This document shows, one piece after another, positions 49,401 to 61,400 of a stretch of 64,000 nucleotides of DNA. Within the stretch, counting starts at the first letter, position 1. Each line of letters opens with the position of its first letter. The notes below the pieces were generated by a model that was given only the letters and a program-made list of their open reading frames with translations, was not told the origin of the DNA and made no database searches. The stretch covers positions 16,679,731-16,743,730 of the forward strand of contig OZ022256.1 in NCBI GenBank assembly GCA_963978905.1. The letters are read 5' to 3'. The DNA comes from Trichostrongylus colubriformis. Lineage: Eukaryota; Nematoda; Chromadorea; Rhabditida; Trichostrongylidae. A program made the translations under genes and the position numbers.

Positions 49401-52400
49401 GGGCGCTGTTAGTTGCTGGGTCCTGACGCGATTACCGTGATCTGCCGTGATCTGACCTACATTTCAGCTTAAGACACGGTGATTGCCTTGAGACGTAATT
49501 ACATACAACGCTCCTGCTCCTTCGTGCGTCGCACGCATCACGTCGCTCAATGCTTTGGAATTTCATGTCTTCACAATACCCCCAAAGCTCATGCCACTCA
49601 GCTGTGGTACCTAGAACAGCCGCACCACCATTCGCGCGTTGTTGATGCAACGAGTATCATCGGTCGTGAACATGTTCTCTGGAAACACACCTTCCACTTC
49701 AGGAGAGGTGACGTGTGGCGAAATTTTCATTGAAGAAGCGTGGCTTGGGATCTCACCACGATCCCGCAGCAGAGCGAGTCCTACTGCCGTTCATCCACAG
49801 GGCGGAACATCGTTCGCTGCTGGCTGATTTAGCCTCTCTCCCGTTTGCGATTTACCCTCGGCTAATTACGCAGAGTGTGTCGTCAGGATTTCGCCCTGCT
49901 GCGTGTTCGCCTATTTTCGTTTATTTAACCCTATATTCAGCTTGTTTCCGAACTGTTTCCATTTGAATATACAGAATTCAGTTGAATTCACTCACTTCAA
50001 ATGTTTTCAGCTCATACATGCTTAATGACAGCGTTTTGCATGTAGCCGCTCCATTTACTAGCTATGTATTATCCTTACTTGCATTCTGTGCGTCCTTATC
50101 AGCATATCACAAGGACGTCAGAAAAGTAGATATGCTTCTGTCTCAGCATAGGGAGAAAGACCTCCGATATGATCGAAACCATCTATTTGCGTAACAACGG
50201 ACTATCGAACTCTGGCGATTCATTGATCGCCAAGCTCTTTCTCCTTAGACCGAGCTGTAGAAACGCCCGAGGTGCAATTCGATTGGATACAAAACACACT
50301 ACTTACGCTACAATGCGAAGCATAAAACAAATGAAATCCGGCTGAGCAAAAATGATGCATATAAGGATGATGCAAAGCATTGAAAATGGAATGAATGCGT
50401 AAAAAAGGGCCATCATCAACCGAGGTATCCGAAAAATTTTTAACTGAACTGAATTCAGCTGAAATGTGTCTATTGAAATGAAAACAGTTTGGAAAGAAGT
50501 TCGCAGAAAGAAAGGAAAGAGCAAGAAGGATATAGCGGCTAAGTGAATAAAAAAGGCGTAGATGGATTGCCTTCCTTTCTAAACAGTTATACGCAATTTC
50601 CACCGAGGGCAGCCATTTCGGCGCAAACGTGGCACGGAGCACGCCGCAACGCGAAACTCTGACATAAGGGTAAACACCCAATGAAGCAGAGAGACCCGAA
50701 GGAATAGAGCCTTTCGGGTTCCTACTCCTCGTGTTTTCCGCTTTATTTCTTCTCTACTATTACGTTGATCGGAAAGTTTTGATAGGGTTGAGATTTTCTC
50801 TGTTTTATTTTACAACTCAGCAAACAATGCGAGCTAATCAACAATTTAATACCCACCGTTAGTTGAACATTGTCCCACCTAACGGGCAGGTCATCGATAC
50901 CGTTCTCCCAGAACTGGGAAGTTTGAGAATAAAAGAAGTCACCGACCACTTGTTAAAGGTGGTCATAGTTGACGAATTGTTTTTTTTTTTTTTTGCTAGG
51001 ACACCCTTGAGGGGCTAAACAAGTGGTAATCTGAGGGGGCAGTATCAGGTAAATAGGGTGGATGTGGGATCGTTTCCCAGCATAGCTCCTCCAATTTTGC
51101 ACGGGTCTCTCTACCTATGTGAGGCCTAGCGCTGTCATGGAGGAGGTGCACAAAAGTTCGTCTAGCTCTACTACAAACTGCTCGAGCAAGGCCACACCGT
51201 CACCGCTCCCTATTATGCTGGTCAGCTGCAGAAACTTACGGAAGCCGTTCGAGAAAAACGGGCTAGACGAACTTTTGTGCATCTCCTCCATGACAGCGCT
51301 AGGCCCATAGGTAGGACCCGTGCAAAATTGGAGGAGCTAGGTTGGGACACGATTCCACATCCACTCTATTCACCTGATATTGCCCCCTCAGATTACCACT
51401 TGTTTCGGCCCGCCAAGGTTTTCCTAGCACACATCGTCAATTATGACCACCTTGAAGAAGTGGTCGGTAACTTCTTTGACTCCCAATCTTACCAGTTCTG
51501 GGGAAATGAATCGCTGACCTGCCCGTTCGGTGAGACAATGTTATAACTATGGATGGTTATTATATCGTTGCTTAACTTGCATTGTTTGCTGAGGTGTAAA
51601 ATAAAACAAAAAGAAAATTTCAACCCTATCAAACCTTTCCGATCAACCTAATACTATCGAACTGCTGAACATCCCTACTCTCTTATTCCACAATCTGTCA
51701 AATTTACCCCTCTCAGTGTCTTTGGACGCACCAAGAGGGTCACTTTGTCAATTGTTGGGTATGAAGACAGGGGTGCCAAGCCGCTCAACAGTCGAGAAAA
51801 GGAGGAGTGAGAAGAAGCTTGAGAAATAGTGCCCCTGTTCCTCTAACTATTCACGCAGTGGCCGGTTTTCGCTCCCTTTGCGTCAGCGGGTATTCCCGCC
51901 AAGCCGAGCCTGCTTGTTAGGAACCACGTGCGGCCGTTTCCGCGCCCACCACGGCAACACTCATCCAGTCGTACCACGCGCAGCACGGTACGGGCATGAT
52001 AAGGCGCCCATGGTGCGTCTTTGACTCGATTTGTACCACACCCTTTTAAAACTGCGCGTTCACTTACACTGAGAACGTCTTCTCAAAACCTAATACCTAA
52101 ATCACCCAATCTGATGTTCTGGTGCCTTCGATTTTTAATTTCTAAGGCGCGTGAAGTGCGAAAGGCATGCGAAAGGGGTGCATGTTGGAATGGGCACAGA
52201 AATCGTCAAATCATTTTTCCTTTTCACACTTTCCTCGTTCTTCAATTGGTTCCCGAGAAGACTATGTAAATAGAGGTGTTCGCACTTCAAGTAGATGACT
52301 GATAGCTTAGTCATAACTTGGTGAAACTAAGCATTCCGGATTGCTGGTGTTTTTCACACCTAGTCCCAAAAGTGATAAAATCCGAAGCAGTCTTTTTGGT

Positions 52401-55400
52401 GGAATCGTAACATTGCCAGCTGCAGTATCTGTTTAGCATTGAAGCATTCAAACACGGTGATTGTCCCATGTGTGTGCCAACAAAGATTGCTCGTGAAACA
52501 ATCGGTACCTAAGTTTTCAGGGGTATATGCCATTGGTACAGATAATTCGCGTGGCCGTTTTTAGCGCGCGACGTGATGGTGCTAGCTATGGGCGCTGTAG
52601 TGGCTCAGTACTTGAGCGATTACACCTACAATGAAGCGTAGAGCACCGTCATCGCCTCAAGACCCATCCAGTACGAGGCGCATAGCTCGCACTATCACGC
52701 CGCACACCGAACGCTGCAAAGCAAAATTTCTGTCCTAATGACATACACCCATGTGTTAAGTGTTGCTTGGCACAACTGATTCGGAAGTGTCGTGGATGCT
52801 GTGACTAAGCTGTAAGATTGTTGTTTTAGCACGTAAGAACGGGATACATCTAGTGTCACAATTCTTGCACTAGAGAGGCGTTCAGAAAGTGGACTAAACT
52901 GACAACTCGAGGATTCGCTGAATAAGACAAGCATGTGTCGATTATTCCAACAAATAAAAGTACAGAAACAGTGGGTAGGATAATAGAATGAGGAAAGAAA
53001 ACATATAGTCCATTTCGAAGCGCTTGATTGGGCGCAACCTACTGACTTGGGTGAGAGTGTATCAAACTCTCTCTCCCCGCCGCCCACTCGAACTCTCGCC
53101 ACGCACTCTGGCTTTCGCCCCTCCCCCAAGTCCGCAGCCCACGCCCAGTCAAGCGCCGCGGAAAGGGCTGTAACCATGCTTTTCGTAGGGGGACGTGGAT
53201 GCTACTGGCATAAAGTCGCGCCCACTTTTTGCTCATAGACACTCTCAAGGTTACTTTATGCCTAGATACAGCTAATTAATGAGATTACGATTGAATTATT
53301 CGTCCATTAGTATATCACGAAAAATTCGCTTCAGTCAGACTAATTAACAACTTAGCTTATTTGCCCAAGCCTAGGAGAAGGGACTCTCTTTTCCTGAAGC
53401 TTAGACTAACATAGAATGGAAATAAGCTCAAATTTGCTTCATCAGAATCGTTTCTATGCAGAATTCGAACCCGATTCGGGTAGCGCTATCACTTCTTCGC
53501 GCTCCAGCCATAGCACTAGGGACGCAGAGCACAGTGCACTGACCCCTAGCTCCAGTAACACCGAGACGTGTTTTATAGGCGTGCTATTGACTTACATATC
53601 AATCGCACACTCATGGATCTGCTATACAGGGTGGGGTAAAATTACGGAAACTGAATTGATGCCACCCAAAAACTTCATTTCAGCTTGAACAGAAAATAAT
53701 CATCCCGATTTATTATTTTATTCTCCGGAAAAAATCTGAACAAAAAGCAATACTTTCCTTTCAGAGCGATCTACATTCACTTTGACACAGGCTCGAAGAC
53801 GCTCTGTAAATGCCTTGACCGGCGCCCAACTCATCCCATGCTTCCTCCTGCGCTGCCTTCAAGAAAATGAGGTCGGGTTTTCGAGCATGCCTCAGACTCG
53901 AGGACCTCCTTACAGAAAAATCAAGTGGGCTGAGGACCGGTGCACTTGAAGGCTCATCAAAGGCGATGAAATCTGGGAAATTTTCCTTGCACAACTCCTG
54001 GACAATCTTGGCTTTGTGAGCAGGGCCACCGGACCTCAACCCACTCGATTTTTCTGTATTTAAGGTCCTCGAGTCTAAGGCATGCTCGAAACCCCGACCT
54101 CAATTCCTTGAAGGCAGCGCAGGAGGAAGCATGGGATGAGTTGGACGAAGACTACGTCTTCGCAACAGTCAAGGCATTTACAGAGCGTCTTCGAGCCTGT
54201 GTCAAAGTGAATGGAGATTGTTCTGAAAGAAAAGTATTGCTTTTTGTTCAGTTTTTTCCGTAGAATAAATCGGTAATGTTATTTCTTTGACCAAGCTGAA
54301 ATGAAGTTTTTGGGTGGCATCAATTTAGTTTCCGTTATTTTTACAAATTACAACGTGAGGGTACACAACTCGTGTAACCCTCAATGCCCCGCCCTGTACA
54401 ATGGGGCATTGAGGGTTACACGAGGTGTGTACCCTTCGTTGTAATTTTAGGTTGCGACGTGGCACGCGAAATTTGTGCGCGAGTTGGCTAAACTCAGTGG
54501 GAATTGCGTGTAATTGCGTAAAGCCGCGGTCATACTCACCGATATCATTCCATTTCCTTCTATGTATCATTCTTATTTGCATCATTATACGAAGAATGTA
54601 AGGAGAAACACAAAAACGATACCTTATTTTGGGAGCCTTTGCACTTGGGTTCGTAGCGAGGTTTTCGCTAGACCTATCGCATGTTCTTTCGTGACAGTTT
54701 TTGAATGTCACAAACTTTCTGAGTTTTCCTTCCATTGTTTTCTGAATTCTAGATGGATCATTTTTGACAACCTAGCGAAGCGCTCCATCTAAACTCGACA
54801 CGAAATCTGTATCCAAAAAAGGAGAACTAAGAAGCTGTGCTTCTTTCAACATTCTTCATGTGAAATAGTACAATAGAGTGATATATAGCATAGGAAGTGG
54901 AATGTATGCATACAAACGCTGTCATCAACAAGCGGTGGACTATAAGCGTTGAGTTCTGCTCAGTGAAATGGAATCAGGTCGAGAGCGAATTTTATTCAGC
55001 GACGAAATGAGTAAACGCGTACGCAGAACACGGTCGCCGCTCTTCTCACTCACTTACACGTAATTCCCACCGAGTCCGCCAGCTCGCCCGCCACATACCG
55101 CGAGTAAATCCCTGGCGTAAGGCTACCACCCTATCACATACGCAATGACTAGAACCTTGCTAGACGGTGTGCGTCAAGACTTTCCAACTAGGTCACCGCG
55201 CCATGCGAATTGAGTCAGCGCGACATTCCTTGCTGGGTTGTTAATGGGCCAATTGGCAAGGATTGACAGGCAACATGTCGCGCGCGGCCACCCTATTCGC
55301 GTAGCGCAGTGTCTCAGATGGGCACCACACACCTCGTTAGGTCGCTTCGAGCATGCTTTTACTGTCAAAGGAGTCACATCTTGTCTGCTTGGACCCTAAC

Positions 55401-58400
55401 TTTCCTTCATAGTGGACATATGCTTTCCTTCTTCACAGTCCATTTCGGAGCGCGTGATAATGCGTGCCCTACGGACTTGGGTAAGAGTGTATCAAACCCT
55501 CTCACCGCGCCACACACTCCCACTCTTGCCACGCGCTCTCACTCTCGCCACTCACCCATGTCCGTAAGCCACGCCCAGTGAAGCGCTCCGAAATGGAGTA
55601 TATATCCTAATTATTCATGGAGACAACCTTCAAGCTAATAATTTTGAGTTTAAAGAAAATAAGAGCAATTTTTGTTCATTTTTCATCTTTTCTAGAGTAT
55701 CTTAGGTTGTCGCGAAAGTTCCGGAACACCTCGACCGCTTTTTCAAATTTATTTCTTCACAACATAAACACATTTCAGTCAACAAACATGTCATTCTGTA
55801 GAGTAGAAAATTCTTTTCCGAATGATATATGACATGCTGCAAAAGGCTATATGTTGTAAAGAAATAAATTTGGAAGAGGTCGAGGTGTTCCGGAACTTTC
55901 GGGACAACCTAATAGCTCCAAAACCAGCATAGTGGCGATCATTTCCTTTAGTTGCTGTTTTGAGCTTGTATACCATGAATTGTACGCCATAATGACATTT
56001 GACTCATCTTGTCGTTTTCGTTCTAGTGCACGCCACAGGCGTGCAAGTGATGCGAGCGATCTAGAGGCGCTGCTGACAGTTGGGTCCCAACGCGACCACC
56101 ATGATCTACTTTAAAGTAAGTCGTACAACGCGGCGGCAACTGCAGTTGCATGCAACGCTCCCAGCTCATACGTATCGCATCGTACGCGTCGCGCCGCAAC
56201 GCAAACTTTCTGTTCAATGACAGACACCCATCAAAAGCTTGCTCGCTCAGTAATGATGTGGAGCAGATATTTTCTCGAAAAGCTTGCGTCCTTTGCCTGC
56301 AAGTGTGTGCGTTCTATTTTCTACTCATCCATTCATTACCTTCATTTCCCCTCTACTAATGTGATACGAAATGCCTCACTGGGATCAGTCAAGGTGTAAC
56401 CTTGGGCTACTTCGCATACTTCGACTCGCCCATATGCATTCTCCCGTAGTTACGCCGTGTTACATCGGTGTATGTCTCAAAATTCAAAAACTGTCCAGCA
56501 TGATCTCTCCACCTGAGCTTTAACCTTACAGTGCTCCGCGAAATGCGGTCGTGGAGTGCGACGACGGGTGGTCGCCTGTATAGACTTGGCAACAAACGCG
56601 ACTGTTGCAAGTTCACGCTGTGAAGCCGAATCACGACCACTTGATGAGCATAAATGTCGAGTGATGCACTGCCCAAGATGGAGAGGGACGCCTTGGTCTG
56701 CGGTGTGTCTTTTTTCTCTTTTCTCTTGCTTTGAATTTACCCTTTCTTTGCAATCTATTCACTTTTTATTGAGTGAGATTGTGACATCAATTCCTGAGCA
56801 ACCTACTACTTTAACTTTGAAAGACTCATCCCTGACCTCAATCCACCTTTCAACCGTGCTTGGGTCATAATGGAACCCAATTTACAATTTTTGGCCTGGA
56901 AACGGAACATTCCACGCCATGCCCCGCCCATCGTGGGTGGAGCTTAACACAGCCCATGCGTGGTCTTCACTTTTTGTCCCATGCCCTACCCATACCACGC
57001 CATCTCTACAGATCATATAATACCTGTACTAGTAGTTTTTCATAATACCTAATTTCGTGACAGACAGACCGAGGGACGTACAGACACAAGAAGCGTTCTA
57101 AATACGCATATGTATATGTGGCATTTTATATGTATAGTAGGGATTACCGAGGGAGAATGACGAGCATTGACGCTAATTACTGTAAGGGTTGTGTAAGGGC
57201 AAGGATCATGGTAGCCAGGGTGAGGGTGGTGTTTCTGTATCGAGAACAATTTCGTTTATCTAAAAAGTTGTTCTCAAATGGTCCTAAATATCCGCGCTTG
57301 CAAAACTCGATAATGATTTCATAGTCGGACAAGTAGTTTCCCTATCGTGTATCTTTAAACGGATGATTAATGATATTAAAATCGCTTTGCTACTTTTGCT
57401 ATGAGTTGTTGTCCAGCCTATACCACCTGTGATCTTTTCTCCATTACTTCGGAGTAGGCTGTACTAAAAAAACCTTCATTTCTTTTTTCAATCCTCGTGA
57501 TAGCTCTTATAGGCGCACCACGTTCACCACATGGAGGGCATTCGCTGCATCATTAGTGATATAACAGTGTCGAGCGATGTGTCACCCCGCCCATCTACAC
57601 ATCAAACATTGGGGGCGTGGAAGAAACACTTTCCAACGGCATTGTGCGAACGCGTTGCAACGGGTGCCCCCTTTCGGCGGACGTGGAATGTGTTATTAGG
57701 GAATTTTCATCTGAGTGGACACGATTTTTTCATTTTTCAAATGATTCCGAACATTTTGAACATTTTCTGTGTAACATGGAATTTGACCCCTATTCTCTCT
57801 AGTGTTCGGCGACATGTGGACAAGGTATCCGCCATAGAGAAGTGTTCTGCCAACGGGGTCGTCGAATGCGAGCTCCGGACTCGGTCTGCAGCTCATTACG
57901 CAGACCAGCTACCACCTCCAACTGCTACTTGACCGCATGTCCAGCCTATCATTGGACCACCACCCCATGGTCCAAGGTATGTGAAGCTATAGTGGCTCTC
58001 TTCTTATTGCTTCAGCGTTGCTGTGACTCCTCACAACCGTGTTCCAACAAAATGAGCTCGGTTCAGAAGCCATACTTCATCTTCAAAGCGATCTGGTGAA
58101 TTGAGTATCGTGTGGTGGCGATAGTAGTGCAATAGACGTAGAATAGAACGTAAAGGCCATATGACTGTATACGCTCTAAAATTGCTTATTTTCAGTGCGT
58201 GGATCCGTGCGCGAGGGGTGAACAACATCGGCGTGTGTACTGCGTGAATAACGCAGGAAGACGCGCCGCCCCACGTATGTGCAACGCGGCTCATGCTCCG
58301 CCCAGTAAGAGACAGTGTGATATTTCAAAGTGCCCTTACGAGTGGGTTCCTGGATCGTGGAATACTGTGAGTGTGTTACCAATAAAGTTCCTTAGTTCAT

Positions 58401-61400
58401 CGATAATAAATAAGTAATATTGCGGTTTTCAGTGTTCCAAGACATGCGGAAAAGGCACCCAACTTCGCTTCGTAGAGTGTCGTGTGAAAACGCTAAACGC
58501 AACTAGAAATAATGAACCAGCCGTGCCTAAAGTAGGTGTTCATTGCGTTGTGCATTTCTTATTGCTCAATGAGTTTTGTTTTTGCAGGAAAAATGTGATG
58601 CTCTGCCAATGCCCATCGAATCTCAAGAGTGTGATCTGAACGCGTGCGAATCAGAGTTCCAATGGCAAATCGGACCTTGGGGAGCGGTATGTATCGATAT
58701 TTAGCAAATTGGTTACCTAGGAAGTGCTCATCCGGTACTATTAGGTTGTAAGGAAAGTTCTGGCCGGTTCTTCCCGTCCACAAGATTAATTAAAATCTCA
58801 GAGCGCGTCAACATGGATCAGCTTTCATATTGTGCTCCTTAAATAGACAAAAAGTTGCTCTTTCTGAATATATGTTTTATTTGGAATGCCACAAGGTTTC
58901 CGAATTATCGGCGAAATTTTAAAGTACTGCGAAATGGCACTTTTTAAATGCATCACTTTAACGAGTTCTTCTTTAGCCCAGTTCCAGCGAAGGTGACCAC
59001 AAATGTGAGTGGTGCAAGAGAAGGGGGTGAAGCATTGGATGGAACACCTTGTCCCTGGTTTCAAAAAAGCAGAAATGAGAACGAGTTGCTTGAATTTTCA
59101 ATTGATCAAGTCGCTTTAACTAAAATGGGAAAAAGTGATGAGTGCCCATACTTGCAGGGGATGTCCAAAAGTATTGTCCCTCAACACACGAACTTGGTTA
59201 ACCACCTCAAGTAACCGTGATTTGGAAAAACCCAAAAAAAGATTGGATGTCGCGGGAATTCTCAGAGCAGCTATGCGCGAGCGCATTTTCCACAAATCCT
59301 CTTCCAGTTATGGATGCAGTTGCAGGCTGAAGCCCATACTCGTCCATCATATTCACCAAATCTAGCGCTAACTAAGCCCCACTTCCCCAAATATCTGGAC
59401 AGCTTCTCAGCAGCAGCGTATTCAGAAAGAGTGCCGATTTGGAGTCGACTTTTTCTGATTTCGCGCTATCTATAAATCATCAGCCCTTCATCAAAATGAG
59501 GTATGCAAATATCCATGATATTGCCGAAGGGGTAGCGAATAAAATGGTTCTTATTCTGTGAGAAAAGTCTGTGCCGAGTTTTGATCTCCCGAAGTTGAAA
59601 TTGCGAGAACCGGCCAAAACTTTCATTACAACCTAATATTATAACAACATAATGCATGCATATACAGAAAGGAGTGAATCTTACGTAAGCCCCCTTTCTG
59701 GGGTTCGTCGTGAATTCCAAAAATTCCCCATACGCCGCGCCTACCCTACTGTTATATCTGTTGTCATCAAGAAATCAAACTCAGAGTTTAATTTGCAGGT
59801 TATCTCGCTTGAGGTAGAAAATCGACTTATATTGAGGCGCTGCGTTTCGCTATACTGCCGTTGAAACAGATTCTCTCATGTGCATTACGTTGCGTCATGT
59901 GCAACATCGCAGCTTACCGACATTCGAATCTCGTTTTGAAACTCGCGTGCAAATCATTCGCTTTTGTAGTTATCTGCACCCTTTCCAAGTATCTCATTCG
60001 ACGCTCGTCCTCTCCAGTTCAGCGCTAGGTTTACTGAGCTCTCAGCATAGAATGTTAAGTCAGCCGGAAATCCGGTAACCGATCAAGGAACAGATGTCGG
60101 TGCGTGGAGCCCGCTTGGGCGGATCGCCCAAATGCCCCCGTAAAACGGCTAATAATCCAGCCACCCTTTTGACGTACACTGGGCGAGTTATGTCAGCCGT
60201 ATCTTTTATCCGTCTGTATCCTGGCGGCCGGGTAGAGATGCCTGACAGGAAATTTGAGATGTTCTGAGAGGCAGCCTTGCGGTGCCGGCGGTAGGGCGTG
60301 GCTACGTCGTCCCTCCGTCTCCGCCTCGCTGACTGTAAACACAACCCTTCCGCCGGCCCCACCGCAGAGTATGACGGCCGCCTGACTCTTCGTCGCAGCA
60401 AGTCCGTCACAAACCGCGCACGACGTGCTCAGATTGCAAGCGGAGGCGGTCCCCTTCGATTCGATTGCTCGTTTCGGTTCCATTGCAACTTTAGTACGAC
60501 GTCGCATTTTCTCTTAGAACTACTTTTTCCTGCATCGAGCTTCGACGTCCATGACACAAGCCGTGCTTTGACGTGAATACCATAAGAAACAGGAACAAAC
60601 AGCGGAGAATGTATCAGATTGTCCCAAAAGTCTTGTAGGATTTTTTCGATCCTCACTTTTTATTATTTTTTCTTCCAACAAACAACAATCAGGCAACAAC
60701 GTATTCACCATAGTTATCGACAACAATCTGCCCCCTCATAGGTAAATCGTTGATTCCCTCCTCCCAGAGCTCTAGGTTCTGCGAGTCGAAGAAGTCAGCG
60801 ATCGCCTTTGCAAGCATGTCATAATCAGCGAATTTTCTCTTGACCAGGAAGGATTCAAGAGGATGGATAAGGTGATAGTCAGAAGGGGCAATGTCTGGAG
60901 AGTGTGGCGGGTGGGGCAGCACATTCCAGAGGGCTCCTGTAGCTTGGTCTTACACTTCGCGACGTATGGGTGGGCGTTGTCATGAATGAGGGTGACCGCG
61001 GACCTTTTCAGGCGCTTTTCTCGAATAGCAACGGCGATCTGCTGGAGCTGGTGGGTGTATACGGAAGCGGATACTGTCTCGTCTTGTGCCAGCACTTCTT
61101 GGAAAAGCATTCCTTCCGCGTTCAGAAGCAGCGGAGTAGAATCTTCTTCGGATTGAGGTCGGACATGGGCTGCATTGGCGGCTCGGCGTCACGTAGCAGC
61201 CAAAAGGCGCGGAGTGCGTTGGTATCGTACATGTCCCAGCTTTCATCGTCCGTAGTCAGATAGACGAGAAAGTCGTTGCGATGCGGGCGGAGCAGCAGCG
61301 ATTGACAGATGCTCACACGGGCACTTTCGTGAGCATCCGTAAGGGCATGAGGTCCATCGCGACAGCACCTTCCAATAACCGGGCTCGTGGAGGCGACGAT

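Larger units (their letters stand above)
47838..56531 (+). other. gon-1 intron 37, 8.7 kb, repeat-rich
   Basis: This is the longest intron in the window. From left to right it has a pyrimidine-rich tract with a CATCATCATCAT microsatellite (about 48,640-49,180), members of a dispersed repeat with GGGCGCTGTTAGTTG-like blocks (49,380, 52,580, 56,050), the mariner fold-back (50,757-51,652), a small fold-back (53,010-53,168), a SINE-like copy (53,405-53,560), the Tc1-like fold-back (53,629-54,340), a hairpin (54,355-54,445), another small fold-back (55,439-55,596) and a mariner-type MITE (55,702-55,912). Confidence 0.7.
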
